Source: Cupriavidus oxalaticus (lineage in GTDB: Bacteria > Pseudomonadota > Gammaproteobacteria > Burkholderiales > Burkholderiaceae). Taken from it: a stretch of 64,000 bases of DNA. Under the pieces are notes generated by a model. It worked only from the letters and a program-made list of their open reading frames with translations, made no database searches and was not told where the DNA came from. The stretch spans positions 62,001-126,000 of the forward strand of contig NZ_CP038636.1 in NCBI RefSeq assembly GCF_004768545.1, read 5' to 3'. Made by a program: the position numbers and the translations under genes. Below are positions 1-9,143 of this stretch, one piece after another. Numbering within the stretch: the stretch's first letter is position 1; every line of letters starts with the position of its first letter.

Positions 1-769
1 GCAGCCGAATCAAGCTACCGCTGAGCAAGTCCTGCGCGACAAGCCAGTCGGGCTGCCGGGTGATTCCCTTGCCTGCCTTGGCCCATGCAATCAGCGCATG
101 CGATTCGTTACTCGAAAATGGCCCATCTACCGGAATTGCCATAGTTGTGCCGTCCACCTGGTACTGCCAAGATGAGGAATGCGGTTCATGGCGGTAAATC
201 AGGCACTGATGTCGTGCCAGTTCGGCCGGATGCCGGGGGGCGCCATGAGATGCCAGATAGGCGGGGCTGGCGCATGTTACGCGGCGGTACGTGCTGAGGC
301 ATCGAGCGGAGAAATCGGAATCCCCCGGTCGCCCCGCCCGCAGGGCGAGATCGAAGCCGTTGGCGACAAGGTCGACAATCCGGTCGCTAACCTGGAGATC
401 GAGGCTGATTCTCGGGAAGCGTGCCGTGAACTCATGGAGATGCGGGTACACAAAGGTCAGCGCCACGCCCAACGGTAATGTCACGCGCAGCTCACCCCTT
501 GGTTCCGACGCAAGGCGCCGGACCGCATCTTCAGCTTCGTGCGACTGTTCAATGATGCGCTTCGCGTGTTTGTACCAGAGCCTGCCTGCCTCGGTCACGG
601 CGATGCGACGCGTCGTCCGGTCGAGCAGGCGCGCGCCAAGCCGTTTTTCTATTCGAGCTAGTGCGCCGGTCACCGTCGCAGGCGCGAGTCCGAGGACCCG
701 GGCTGCCTGCGCCATGCTCCCCGAGTCCACGATCTGGCAGAACACCTGCATGCTGAACAGCTGATCCAT
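1..769 (-). CDS. LysR-family transcriptional regulator, cut by the left window edge
   Basis: Reading the minus strand from an ATG at 769 gives an uninterrupted 256-codon frame that runs off the window without a stop. The protein begins MDQLFSMQVFCQIVDSGSM and has the LysR winged helix at about residues 5-65 (AARVLGLAPATVTGALARIE, then RLLDRTTRRIAVTEAG), followed by the start of the substrate-binding domain (GELRVTLPLGVAL, LRAGRPGDSDF). The form resembles the CrgA/DsdC-like branch of small LysR proteins. It is divergent from the GFA-family gene at 889, 119 bp away, so it may control that gene. The C-terminal part of the effector domain lies outside the window. The effector is unknown. Confidence 0.85.
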   Translation of the reverse strand, partial: MDQLFSMQVFCQIVDSGSMAQAARVLGLAPATVTGALARIEKRLGARLLDRTTRRIAVTEAGRLWYKHAKRIIEQSHEAEDAVRRLASEPRGELRVTLPLGVALTFVYPHLHEFTARFPRISLDLQVSDRIVDLVANGFDLALRAGRPGDSDFSARCLSTYRRVTCASPAYLASHGAPRHPAELARHQCLIYRHEPHSSSWQYQVDGTTMAIPVDGPFSSNESHALIAWAKAGKGITRQPDWLVAQDLLSGSLIRL

Positions 770-888
770 CGTCCATTATTCGTAAATCATGAAGAATCCA
801 TTCATGGGCGGCTACTTTATCAAAATTTCCGCACACCCTACGATCTTCTCCAATTTGGCATTCATCGCAACACTTCCTGGAGAAGCCC

Positions 889-1284
889 ATGACCCAGCAC
901 GGCAGTTGTCTCTGCGGACGCATCAAATACCGAGTCCACGGCCCGCTAACCGACGTCCTGAATTGTCATTGTTCGATGTGCCGAAAGCTCCATGCCTCGG
1001 CCTTCCGCACGAGAGCCAAGGTGGCGATTAGGGATTGGGAATGGGTATCGGGGCAGAACACCGTCAAGTTTTACGAGTCCTCGCCTGGCGAGCACAAGGG
1101 ATTTTGCAGCGAATGTGGCTCAAGCATATTGACGCGATTTGACTGCAATCCCGAGGTATTCGGATTCCCCCTCGGTACGCTTGATAGCGATCCCGGCGTG
1201 AAGGCCGAGCGTCATGTTTTTGTCGGCAGCAAGGCGTCGTGGTATGACATCACCGATACGCTTCCGCAGCACAAGGAATACTGA
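889..1284 (+). CDS. GFA-family (CENP-V/glutathione-dependent formaldehyde-activating type) zinc protein
   Basis: A 131-residue protein with the complete cysteine pattern of the GFA fold: CLCG near residue 8, CHCSMC near residue 27 and CSECG near residue 70, which bind structural and catalytic zinc. The family includes glutathione-dependent formaldehyde-activating enzyme, but most members of this length have unproven substrates, so the enzyme name should not be taken literally. A GGAGAAG ribosome site precedes the ATG. It stands alone, divergent from the partial LysR gene on its left and convergent with the AraC gene on its right. Family assignment is firm; function is open. Confidence 0.85.
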   Translation: MTQHGSCLCGRIKYRVHGPLTDVLNCHCSMCRKLHASAFRTRAKVAIRDWEWVSGQNTVKFYESSPGEHKGFCSECGSSILTRFDCNPEVFGFPLGTLDSDPGVKAERHVFVGSKASWYDITDTLPQHKEY

Positions 1285-1408
1285 GGCCAGTCGGAGGGCA
1301 GTACACATACAAGGTAAATATCACGAATAAGAAGCTTGAAATAAAGAATAGTGGAAAGCCCCAACAATGCCAGTCTCATCGGCTAGCCCTCAGCTCACCA
1401 CCGTGGTC

Positions 1409-2431
1409 TTACTCAACCCAAGTTCGCGCGCCCACGTCCTGGAATTGGCGTCGATATGCCAAAGGTGTCGAGCCCACGATCTGCCGAAACCGCCTAGCAA
1501 AGTTATTTGGTTCACCGAATCCCGTGCTTTGCCCGATTTCTGCGGCCGAGGCGGATGTGAAAGCCAGCAAAGTCTTTGCCCGCTCGATCCGCCTTTCAGT
1601 CACGATCTCCAGAAAGGTCTTTCCGGTTTCACTTTTCAGCAGGTGGGCCAGGTGTGTTGCTGATACATGACTGGCCTGCGCAGCGTCGCCCAAGGTCAGT
1701 TCCCGCGAAAGGTTTTGGGTGATATACCGAATGCAGCGCAGCACGGACTGCTTGTACGACTGCAGCAACATCCCGTTGCTCTCGCAAAGACGGATCTTGT
1801 CACCGTGGCGTCGCCACACCATGCCAATCAGGTTTAGCAAGTGGCTGCGGATCAGCAAGTTGCTGGCCGTATCGTCACTGGGCGATTGCTGGGATTCTTG
1901 CGCCATGCGCTCGCATAGCTCCTGAAGGTACTCGGTGTCCAGTTCATCGAACTGAAAATCCAGACAATGCTGAAAGCGGAAGGGACCAAGCTCTGGCGCG
2001 CGCGCGAGCGGCACTTCCGACAACTCGAAGACATCAAGGTTAAGCGACGGTAGCAGATACTCTTTGCTGATGTTGATTACGTGGAACTTGCCGTCCGCTA
2101 CGTTCGGAATGTAGTGAACCAGAAACGGCAGGACGAAGCTTACGGTGCCGGGGCGAATAGGCCGCTGCTGGCCCCCAATGTAGTGAGTGGTTTCGCCTAG
2201 TGTGTTGACGTAAATCTGGAAGTACTCGTGACGGTGCGGCACCGGGTTCGGCAGACAGTTGCTCTGATCGTGGATGCCAAAGTAGGCGCTCTGCGCCCGG
2301 GCCGCCATGGTGTAGTTCCGGATGACAGCGCCCTTTTTGCCCTCGTAGTCGAGGGGCGTCAGTGGGGCGTTCGAGGGATTCGCTCTGTGCATGGAAACGG
2401 TGAGGAGCAAAGGATCGTAAGGATTGCGCAT
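1409..2431 (-). CDS. AraC-family transcriptional regulator with N-terminal cupin-like sensor
   Basis: A 340-residue protein. The N-terminal half (about 30-150) looks like an AraC cupin ligand-binding domain (PHRHEYFQIYVNTLGE, RPGTVSFVLPFLVHYI). The C-terminal ~100 residues carry the two AraC helix-turn-helix units (LTLGDAAQASHVSATHLAHL and the second unit around SAAEIGQSTGFGEPNNFARR). It is divergent from the FAH-family gene at 2521 with only 89 bp between starts, so it most likely controls the 2521-7709 operon. No clear ribosome site precedes the ATG at 2431. The inducer is unknown; a small organic acid or ring-cleavage product would fit the neighbouring enzymes, but that is inference. Confidence 0.88.
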   Translation of the reverse strand: MRNPYDPLLLTVSMHRANPSNAPLTPLDYEGKKGAVIRNYTMAARAQSAYFGIHDQSNCLPNPVPHRHEYFQIYVNTLGETTHYIGGQQRPIRPGTVSFVLPFLVHYIPNVADGKFHVINISKEYLLPSLNLDVFELSEVPLARAPELGPFRFQHCLDFQFDELDTEYLQELCERMAQESQQSPSDDTASNLLIRSHLLNLIGMVWRRHGDKIRLCESNGMLLQSYKQSVLRCIRYITQNLSRELTLGDAAQASHVSATHLAHLLKSETGKTFLEIVTERRIERAKTLLAFTSASAAEIGQSTGFGEPNNFARRFRQIVGSTPLAYRRQFQDVGARTWVE

Positions 2432-2520
2432 CTTTTCGCAAGCCTGTGCGTTGAGGCCGAACGGCCGCGTCTCTAAACTCTAGCCACTCCTTTCAATAAT
2501 CTTACACAGAGACAATCCTT

Positions 2521-3234
2521 ATGCCTAGAGACAGTGCGGACAGCGTCGTGCAATCGACCAAGGTCCTGAGCGTTACCCCCGCCGTCATTGATATCGTTGA
2601 CAGCGCTCAACGCTTCCCGGTACGGCGCGTCTATTGCGTGGGGCGTAACTATCTTGCCCATATCCGGGAAATGGGGGAGGGTGACGAACGCGACCCGCCA
2701 TTCTTCTTCCAGAAGCCGGCCGATGCCATCGTGACCGATGGGCGCGTACCCTATCCGACGTTTACCGACGACTTTCAGTTCGAGTTTGAACTCGTCGTTG
2801 CCATCGGCAGCGAAGCGGCGGACGTGCCGCCGGACACGGCACTGGATCATGTCTTCGGCTATGCCGCAGGGCTTGACATGACTCGGCGGGACCGCCAACG
2901 AGAGTGCAACAAGCGCGGCCTGCCGTGGGAACTGGGCAAGTCTTTCGACCATTCAGCGCCATGCGGTCCCATCCATCCCGTGGCGAAGGTCGGCCATCTC
3001 CGTTCGGGCGCACTGAGCCTGGCGGTAAACGGTGACGTACGACAGCACTCGGTCCTGGAGAAGATGATCTGGAACGTCCATGAAATCGTCAGCGAGCTTT
3101 CCAGACAGTACCGCCTGCTTCCTGGGGACTTGATCTTTACCGGCACGCCAGAAGGCGTTGGGCCGGTGCAGCGCGGTGACAGGTTGATCGGCCGTATTGA
3201 AGGACTCGACCCCTTGCAGGTCGAGATCGTCTGA
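2521..3234 (+). CDS. Fumarylacetoacetate hydrolase (FAH) family protein
   Basis: A 237-residue FAH-fold protein. Metal-binding acidic residues of the family are visible in FQFEFELVVAIG (about residue 86) and YAAGLDMTRRD (about residue 120), with the conserved tail GDLIFTGTPEGVGPV. The family covers C-C bond hydrolases, acylpyruvate hydrolases, 2-oxo acid decarboxylases and hydratases of meta-cleavage pathways, and the sequence alone does not choose between them. It is the first gene of a plus-strand operon, followed 24 bp later by a polysaccharide-deacetylase-like gene. Cytosolic. The call to family is secure; the substrate is not. Confidence 0.88.
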   Translation: MPRDSADSVVQSTKVLSVTPAVIDIVDSAQRFPVRRVYCVGRNYLAHIREMGEGDERDPPFFFQKPADAIVTDGRVPYPTFTDDFQFEFELVVAIGSEAADVPPDTALDHVFGYAAGLDMTRRDRQRECNKRGLPWELGKSFDHSAPCGPIHPVAKVGHLRSGALSLAVNGDVRQHSVLEKMIWNVHEIVSELSRQYRLLPGDLIFTGTPEGVGPVQRGDRLIGRIEGLDPLQVEIV

Positions 3235-3258
3235 GTCCCGGGTCAAAGGAAACACGCC

Positions 3259-4182
3259 ATGAAACCACTCGAACGCATCTCATTTTCGGCGATTTCCGAG
3301 CGTCCCGCCCTGACGCTGCCGGCTGGCAAGCGCCTGGCCGTTTGGGTCATCGTCAATGTTGAGGAATGGGATATCAACGAGACCATGCCGCGCACGGTTC
3401 TCACGCCTCCGGCGGGCGGTTCACCTATGCCAGACATCCCGAACTGGGCTTGGCACGAGTATGGCAACCGCGTCGGCTTTTGGCGCATGCTGGACGTCAT
3501 CGACGAACTCGGGATCAGTGCAACGCTCGCCATAAACGGCTCCGCCATCGATGCTTACGAGCCTATCGCCAAGGCAGCAATGGCGCGTAACTGGGAGTTC
3601 ATCGGCCATGGCTTTGGGCAGCGCAACATGCAGAAGGTGCCCGACGAAGCGGTCGACATCGCAAAGACCACCGAGGCGATTCGCGCCTACACCGGGAAGC
3701 GCCCCCGCGGCTGGCTTGGACCGGGGCTCACCGAGACCTGGAACACGCCCGACATCCTCGCGGAGCAAGGCTACGAGTACGTGTGCGACTGGGTGCTCGA
3801 CGATCAGCCCGTGGAACTGAGGACGCGAGATGGCGGCCGTATCGTGAACGTGCCCTACACACAGGAGTGCAACGATGTAGCGATGATGCTGATCCAGCAT
3901 CACAAGGCCAGCGAGTATCGCGACCGCGCTATCGACCAGTTCGAGCAGCTCTACGCCGATGCGAAGGACTCAGCCCGGGTGATGGCGCTGGTCGTGCATC
4001 CGTACATCATGGGCGCGCCACACCGCCTGCGCTATTTCCGGGAGGCGCTGGCGCACATTCGGGCACACGACGACGTTGCCTTCCTGACGGGAGAGCAGAT
4101 CCTCGATTGGTATAAGGCAGCGCGCGCGGGCTCATCGCCGGATCCGTGCATCGCCAGGAACTCGAACAAATCTCTCGCTTGA
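3259..4182 (+). CDS. NodB/polysaccharide deacetylase-family hydrolase (PuuE-like)
   Basis: A 307-residue protein with a NodB-homology core: the strand VWVIVNVEEWD, the metal-ligand region EFIGHGFGQ, and RGWLGPGLTETWNTPDIL, a pattern seen in cytosolic members related to PuuE allantoinase. No signal peptide is visible, so an extracellular glycan is an unlikely target; C-N bond hydrolysis of a small amide or ureide would be closer to the PuuE branch. It sits between the FAH-family gene and the MFS carrier, 17 bp from the carrier's start, so it probably belongs to the same catabolic transcript. Substrate unknown. Confidence 0.82.
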   Translation: MKPLERISFSAISERPALTLPAGKRLAVWVIVNVEEWDINETMPRTVLTPPAGGSPMPDIPNWAWHEYGNRVGFWRMLDVIDELGISATLAINGSAIDAYEPIAKAAMARNWEFIGHGFGQRNMQKVPDEAVDIAKTTEAIRAYTGKRPRGWLGPGLTETWNTPDILAEQGYEYVCDWVLDDQPVELRTRDGGRIVNVPYTQECNDVAMMLIQHHKASEYRDRAIDQFEQLYADAKDSARVMALVVHPYIMGAPHRLRYFREALAHIRAHDDVAFLTGEQILDWYKAARAGSSPDPCIARNSNKSLA

Positions 4183-4199
4183 CGAGAAGGAGACAACAC

Positions 4200-5450
4200 G
4201 TGAATTCCTCGACTTCGGCCGGCCCGCTGACCGGAGACGTGCGCAGCGATGCGCCCGTCACGGCATTGGAGATCGGCATGTTTCTTGTGCTGCTTGCCTC
4301 CTATGCGCTCAACGCGATGGACCGGCAGATCTTTCCGCTGATCGCCGCAGATGTGCGAAGGGAGTTTGGGTTCGGCCTCGCCGACACCGGCCTGCTTTCG
4401 ACCATCTTTACGCTCGGCATGGCACTAGCCGGGGTGCCCACAGGCTACCTGCTGGCGCGGTGGTCGCGCAAGGCCGTGCTCCAGATCGGCATCGCGATCT
4501 TCTCGCTTGGCACGCTGTTGACTGCCTACTCGAGCGGCTTTGCCGACATGATCCTCTACCGCGCCGCTACTGGCATCGGCGAAGCGATGCAGCTGACTGT
4601 GGTGATCGCCATCGCGGCGAGCTATTTCGCTCGCTTCCGCGCGACGGCCGTTGGGGCCATCAACTTCTCCTTCGGTGTCGGCGCCATCGTGGGACCGCTG
4701 CTCGGTGGGCACCTGATCGGCATTGAGCGAAACTGGCGCTTGCCGCTGGTGGTGTTCGGCCTGACCGGATTTGTCGCAATGGCGCTGATCGCGGCTACCG
4801 TGAGCAAGCGCATGACCGAAAAGGCCAGCGCGATCGCCACGCACATCGACACGCGCGGTGCAACCACGATGTGGAACCGCAACACGGCTCTCTTGACTGT
4901 GATGAGCATCATTGGCGGGTTGTGCATCTATGGCTACCTCGGCATGTACCCCACGTTCCTGCGCGAGCATCTGCACTACACGCCGTCGGACACTGGCCGC
5001 GTCATGAGTATCTTCGGGTGCGGCGTGTTCGCCTCCATCTTTGGCGGCTGGCTTGGCGACCGCTTCCACCCCAAGCTTGTGTTGTCGCTGAGCTTTGCGG
5101 GGACCGGGCTGCTCGGCTTCCTTCTGTTCTCGGGGCCGACGGGCATGTTGGTCCAATCGGTGCTGTCATTCGTGTGGGGGCTGGTGGTGAGTGGCGTGCT
5201 GTACGTGAACCTGGCCGGCTACCATATCAAGTCCGTGCGCTCTTCGCTCACGAATCGGGCCACGGGTGTCTTTGTCACGACGCTCTACGGCGCGGGCGCT
5301 TTCGCGGGCTACATCATCGGCGGCATCGCGGCGCGCTTTGGCTGGAGCACCGCCGGCTTTGCGCAGATCACTTCGTTATCGGTCTTCGGAATAGTACTCA
5401 CCCTGCTACTGCGGACCGACCGGATGTCCTTGCCTGTGCGTAAGCCATGA
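4200..5450 (+). CDS. Major facilitator superfamily transporter
   Basis: A 416-residue membrane protein with about 12 hydrophobic segments and the MFS loop pattern after helix 2 (GYLLARWSRKAVLQIG). The frame is open further upstream to an ATG at 4146, but that start would overlap the preceding gene. The GTG at 4200 is preferred because AAGGAG lies at 4187-4192, seven bases ahead of it. The stop overlaps the next gene's ATG (ATGA at 5447), implying translational coupling. The context suggests import of the substrate handled by the neighbouring FAH-family, deacetylase-like and amidohydrolase proteins. The transported compound cannot be read from sequence. Confidence 0.86.
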   Translation: MNSSTSAGPLTGDVRSDAPVTALEIGMFLVLLASYALNAMDRQIFPLIAADVRREFGFGLADTGLLSTIFTLGMALAGVPTGYLLARWSRKAVLQIGIAIFSLGTLLTAYSSGFADMILYRAATGIGEAMQLTVVIAIAASYFARFRATAVGAINFSFGVGAIVGPLLGGHLIGIERNWRLPLVVFGLTGFVAMALIAATVSKRMTEKASAIATHIDTRGATTMWNRNTALLTVMSIIGGLCIYGYLGMYPTFLREHLHYTPSDTGRVMSIFGCGVFASIFGGWLGDRFHPKLVLSLSFAGTGLLGFLLFSGPTGMLVQSVLSFVWGLVVSGVLYVNLAGYHIKSVRSSLTNRATGVFVTTLYGAGAFAGYIIGGIAARFGWSTAGFAQITSLSVFGIVLTLLLRTDRMSLPVRKP

Positions 5451-6202
5451 CGCCGGCCGAATGGGTGCTGCTCGGTGGCGCTGCGACTTTCGCCGGGACG
5501 CTGAATGCGGTGGCAGGCGGCGGTAGTTTCCTGACACTGCCGGCCTTGGCGATGGTGGGCGTGCCGCTGGTATCTGCCAACGCCACCGGGACCGCCGCGC
5601 TCCTGCCTGGCTATATGGCAGGTGCCTGGGCACAGCGCAAGGATCTGTCGGGGCCGATGGCACCCTCGCTTCTTCGGCTAAGCGTACTGTCGGTGCTGGG
5701 CGGTGCGGCAGGCGCTACGTTGCTGCTGTCGACCTCGAACACCGACTTCGGGCGCATTGTGCCATGGTTGCTGTTAGCCGCGACCCTTCTCTTTGCCTGT
5801 GGGCCAAGGCTTCTGCGCAAAGGAGCCGTCGCGTCGCAGTCCCCCAGTGAATGGATCACGGACATCAGCATCGCTGCGGTCGCGCTCTACGGTGGCTATT
5901 TCAACGGCGGTCTCGGCATCTTGCTGCTGGCGGTTCTCGGGGCGCTTGGGCACACCGACATGAGCCGGATGAACGGCATCAAGAACTTCGTCTCCGTGAT
6001 CCTGACGGTGATAGCTGTCGTCATTTATGCGGCAAGCGGCGCCATCGCCTGGACGCATGCACTATGGATGGCGATCGGCGCCACAGCCGGCGGGTATTTC
6101 GGCGGCGTCATGGCTCGGCGACTTAAACCGGCCCTGGTGCGTGGCTTCGTCGTCCTGACAGGGCTGGCAATGACCGCAGCATTCTTTCTCGAGACGAGTT
6201 GA
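5447..6202 (+). CDS. TSUP-family (TauE/SafE) membrane transporter
   Basis: A 251-residue protein with about eight hydrophobic segments and the TSUP N-terminal pattern FAGTLNAVAGGGSFLTLPAL, repeated in the second half as GGYFNGGLGILLLAVLGALG. Family members move organosulfur compounds, sulfite or small organic anions. Its ATG overlaps the MFS stop by four bases, so the two carriers are co-translated. Two unrelated carriers in one operon suggest import of a substrate and export of a product such as a small acid or sulfite; that is inference. Confidence 0.88.
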   Translation: MTPAEWVLLGGAATFAGTLNAVAGGGSFLTLPALAMVGVPLVSANATGTAALLPGYMAGAWAQRKDLSGPMAPSLLRLSVLSVLGGAAGATLLLSTSNTDFGRIVPWLLLAATLLFACGPRLLRKGAVASQSPSEWITDISIAAVALYGGYFNGGLGILLLAVLGALGHTDMSRMNGIKNFVSVILTVIAVVIYAASGAIAWTHALWMAIGATAGGYFGGVMARRLKPALVRGFVVLTGLAMTAAFFLETS

Positions 6203-6245
6203 CCACAACCGTCTTCCTGCAATCCAAATCGCATCGGAAAGGAAC

Positions 6246-7709
6246 ATGAGAACAACCAGAAGAGAATTCACCAAGGTCGCCGGCGCAATGATGGTCGCGG
6301 CAACCGGGATCCCCTCGCTTGTCGCTTCGGCATCGGCTTCGGCGGGAGGCGGCATGCCATCCGCAGCGTCCGGAGCCCGTCGAGGCACCTACCTGATCAA
6401 GAACGGCATGGTCATCACGGTCGACCGGAAGAATGGCGTCATGCCACGCGCCGACATCTTGATTCGAAACGGCGTGATCGAGAAGATCGGTCGGGGTCTG
6501 AGCACGTCCGGCGCGCAGACGATCGATGCCGCGGACATGATCGTCATGCCCGGCTTCGTCAACTCTCACTACCATATGTGGAGCGCGATCGGACGCAGCT
6601 TCACCGCGCGGAACGGCGGCTTCTCTTACTACCCGGCCAAGAGCGCCACATCCGCCTTGTACACGCCGGAGGACTTCTACAACAGCGTGCTCCTTGCGTG
6701 CGCCGAACTAGCGAACGGCGGGACCACTACCGTGCACAACTGGTCGCATAACACCCGCTCCGCGGCCCATGCGGATGCCGAACTTCGCGCGCACCAGCAC
6801 TCTCTGCTGAGGGCCCGTTACTCGTATGGCCACATTGACAAGCTCCCGGTAGACGAGGTGAACAGGTTCGGCGACCTTGCGCGCGTCCAGCGCAAATGGT
6901 TCGGTGCAAACTCCCCATTCGAAGGTTTGGTGCACCTGGGACTGAATCTGCGTGGTCCGCAACAGAGCACCGATGCTGTCTTTCACGAGGAAATGAAGTT
7001 CGTCAAGAAGAGTGGGCTTCCCGTAGCGATCCACGCGCCGCAGGAGTCGCCCAACAATGTCGATGCTGTCGACTACGAGAGGCGCGGTTACCTCGGCCCC
7101 GATTTTATGATCGCGCATTACGTCCCGGCGACGACCGAGGACTTGATGGCGATGGCGCGCACGAAGACACCGCTCTCCTTTGCGACACATTCCGAGCTCC
7201 GGCTCAGCAGCACGGGCGATGCCCGGGCTGCGCTGTTCGCGATGCGTGCCGCGGGGCTGACTATCTCATTGTCGAGCGACGCGACGTCCATTGCCCCACC
7301 GGACATGTTCGAAATGATGCGTTTCACCTGGAACCTCGGGGTGCCCTGGGTTGGCACCCCCAGCGAGCGGGCAAGGGCGGTCAGCGTGCAAGAGGTGATC
7401 GAGATGGCGACGATCAATGGAGCCATCGCGATGGGGATCGGCGACATCACTGGATCGATCACTGAAGGCAAGCGCGCAGACATCATTCTGGTGCGGGCCA
7501 AGGATCTGAACATCTGGCCAATAGGCAATATCGAAACGGCGATTGTGCAGAGCGGCAGCGCTAGCAACGTCGACACGGTGTTAGTCGATGGCCGAATAAT
7601 AAAGAGAAGCGGTCGCTTGCTAGCCTACAACGTGGACAGCATTGTTCGCGGTGCTCAGCAGTCCTCCAACCGAATTCTCAATGCGGCTGATGAGATGATG
7701 AAGTTATGA
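6246..7709 (+). CDS. Tat-exported amidohydrolase-superfamily metal hydrolase
   Basis: A 487-residue protein. It opens with a twin-arginine signal (TTRREFTKVAGAMMVAATG). The amidohydrolase ligands follow in order: GFVNSHYHMWS (HxH, about residue 110), AIHAPQES, FATHSELRLS and SLSSDATS (catalytic Asp). The sequence resembles the cytosine-deaminase/chlorohydrolase branch. The twin-arginine leader points to export of the folded, metal-loaded enzyme to the periplasm, which is unusual because most relatives are cytosolic. Its ATG follows the TSUP gene by 43 bp with AAAGGAAC ahead of it. Deamination or dechlorination of a ring, or lactam/hydantoin cleavage, are all possible. Confidence 0.86.
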   Translation: MRTTRREFTKVAGAMMVAATGIPSLVASASASAGGGMPSAASGARRGTYLIKNGMVITVDRKNGVMPRADILIRNGVIEKIGRGLSTSGAQTIDAADMIVMPGFVNSHYHMWSAIGRSFTARNGGFSYYPAKSATSALYTPEDFYNSVLLACAELANGGTTTVHNWSHNTRSAAHADAELRAHQHSLLRARYSYGHIDKLPVDEVNRFGDLARVQRKWFGANSPFEGLVHLGLNLRGPQQSTDAVFHEEMKFVKKSGLPVAIHAPQESPNNVDAVDYERRGYLGPDFMIAHYVPATTEDLMAMARTKTPLSFATHSELRLSSTGDARAALFAMRAAGLTISLSSDATSIAPPDMFEMMRFTWNLGVPWVGTPSERARAVSVQEVIEMATINGAIAMGIGDITGSITEGKRADIILVRAKDLNIWPIGNIETAIVQSGSASNVDTVLVDGRIIKRSGRLLAYNVDSIVRGAQQSSNRILNAADEMMKL

Positions 7710-7944
7710 GTATTCTAAAGAGTGAGTGGACCCAACGCCGCCTTCTGTTCGAGATGAAATGCACACCGAACTCCCTCCGTGGACCAGACAGCGGGAGTCA
7801 TTTGTCCGCCCAAGGGGCGACCACTCGATTTAGTCGAGACGAACGCGAATACGTTCTTCGCATATGCGTTCTTCGTTTTGTACGGTCCGGCAAGGCAACG
7901 CCGCGTTGTCCGGACCTTCATCCTTTACTTCCCAGGCCCTGCCC

Positions 7945-8499
7945 ATGCGCACAGCACGCTTGCTATCATGTAGTTCTATCGCGGCCCTTGCCACCCTCGT
8001 TGTGCCGGCGCTCTGCATCGCCAATGCCAACGCCGCCGAGCAGATCGTCAGGCATCGCAACCCGGCGCACATGACCGAACCGTGGGCGCGTGAGTTCGCG
8101 GAGGTGATCGAGATTCCCGCCAATGCGCAGCTGCTTGTGCTCAGCGGCGTGGGGCCCACGGTGGCGAATGCCTCGGCGCCGCCCGATACGGCGGCCTCCT
8201 ATGGCGACACCGCAACCCAGACCCGCAGCGTGCTTGGCCAGATCGAGCGCATCCTCCAGGATCGCGGCTATCGCATGGGCGACATCGTCTCCATGCAGGC
8301 GTTGATTGTGGCAGACCCGGCCACGGGCAAGCCAGACTTTACCGGCTTCTCGAGCGCCTATAAGCAATACTTCGGAACAGACAAGCAGCCCAACGTGCCG
8401 GTGCGCACGCGAGCCGAAGTCTTGCGGCTGGTGCCGCCAGGATGGCTAGTCGAAGTCACCGTCATGGCGAGCCGTGTGCCGTCGCGGCGGGCACGGTAG
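7945..8499 (+). CDS. RidA/YjgF-family protein with signal peptide
   Basis: The chosen ATG gives 184 residues starting with a clear Sec signal (MRTARLLSCSSIAALATLVV...NANA), which the upstream in-frame ATG at 7864 would bury. The mature part is RidA-like: QLLVLSGVGPTVAN, TRSVLGQIERILQDRGY, and the C-terminal VPVRTRAEVLRLVPPGWLVEVTV. The usual active-site Arg region (PxRxxxxV) is present as VPVRTRAEVLRL. Cytosolic RidA proteins deaminate reactive enamines or imines; exported forms are less studied. It lies 235 bp after the amidohydrolase, so it could handle an unstable product released in the periplasm. Confidence 0.8.
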   Translation: MRTARLLSCSSIAALATLVVPALCIANANAAEQIVRHRNPAHMTEPWAREFAEVIEIPANAQLLVLSGVGPTVANASAPPDTAASYGDTATQTRSVLGQIERILQDRGYRMGDIVSMQALIVADPATGKPDFTGFSSAYKQYFGTDKQPNVPVRTRAEVLRLVPPGWLVEVTVMASRVPSRRAR

Positions 8500-8720
8500 A
8501 AGACATAGGCTAACTAGCGGTGCGGGTGCGCCGCAACCGGGAGGGCGGAGCTTGAGTGGCCGGGCGCAGATAGTGGGACAGCGCACCTAACTCTCGGTGG
8601 AACATGACTGAGTGCGCCGAGCCGCCGCCTGCGAGGCGGGTTGCCCAGGAATCGGCTTGGCGGCCCGACGAGCTGTCGCGTGTCGTGGCCCTCATGTGTT
8701 GCAGTGGTGCTCCCCGGTAT

Positions 8721-8749
8721 TTGCTCTCGATTATGATCTGATTTATACA
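8721..8749 (+). promoter_or_regulatory. Predicted sigma-70 promoter of the cytochrome gene
   Basis: TTGCTC at 8721-8726 and TATACA at 8744-8749 are separated by 17 bases. The start codon at 8760 is only 10 bases past the -10 box, so the transcript would have almost no leader. Inference from pattern only. Confidence 0.35.
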
Positions 8750-8759
8750 ATAAGGCTAA

Positions 8760-9143
8760 ATGAAAGTAAGAGAGTTATGTATCGCTTCGCTAGGAGTTGT
8801 AGTGCTAACTCAAACATCACTATCCTGGGCGCAAAGTTTTAATGGGAAAAATCTCTTTACGCAGAGATGTGCCATGTGCCATGGAGCAGACCTCAAAGGC
8901 ACAGGGCCATTGGCAAAGAAAAGCACTCCTCCCACACCTGATCTGACAACCGCCGCTTTCAAAAGACGACTCAATGATTATCCTGGTGTTATTGTTTCAT
9001 CGGTGATACTTCGTCCAAATGGAGACTTGATTCCAAGAACTTTGCAAGAGAATGGTGTAAGACTGGCGCCGCACTCTTGGACTGTTAAAGATTTTCGAGA
9101 TTTAAATGAATACATGAGTGGTGTGATTTCAAATAGCCGATGA
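8760..9143 (+). CDS. Small exported c-type cytochrome
   Basis: A 127-residue protein with a Sec signal peptide (about residues 1-24, ending SLSWAQ) and a single haem-attachment site CAMCH near residue 38, followed by GADLKGTGPLAKK as in small class I cytochromes. The only later methionine is near the C-terminus (EYMSG), the usual place for the sixth ligand in this fold. The gene and its upstream region are visibly more AT-rich than every neighbour and use AT-ending codons, suggesting a different origin. It stands alone with about 690 bp of non-coding DNA on its right. The partner dehydrogenase is not in the window. Confidence 0.8.
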   Translation: MKVRELCIASLGVVVLTQTSLSWAQSFNGKNLFTQRCAMCHGADLKGTGPLAKKSTPPTPDLTTAAFKRRLNDYPGVIVSSVILRPNGDLIPRTLQENGVRLAPHSWTVKDFRDLNEYMSGVISNSR

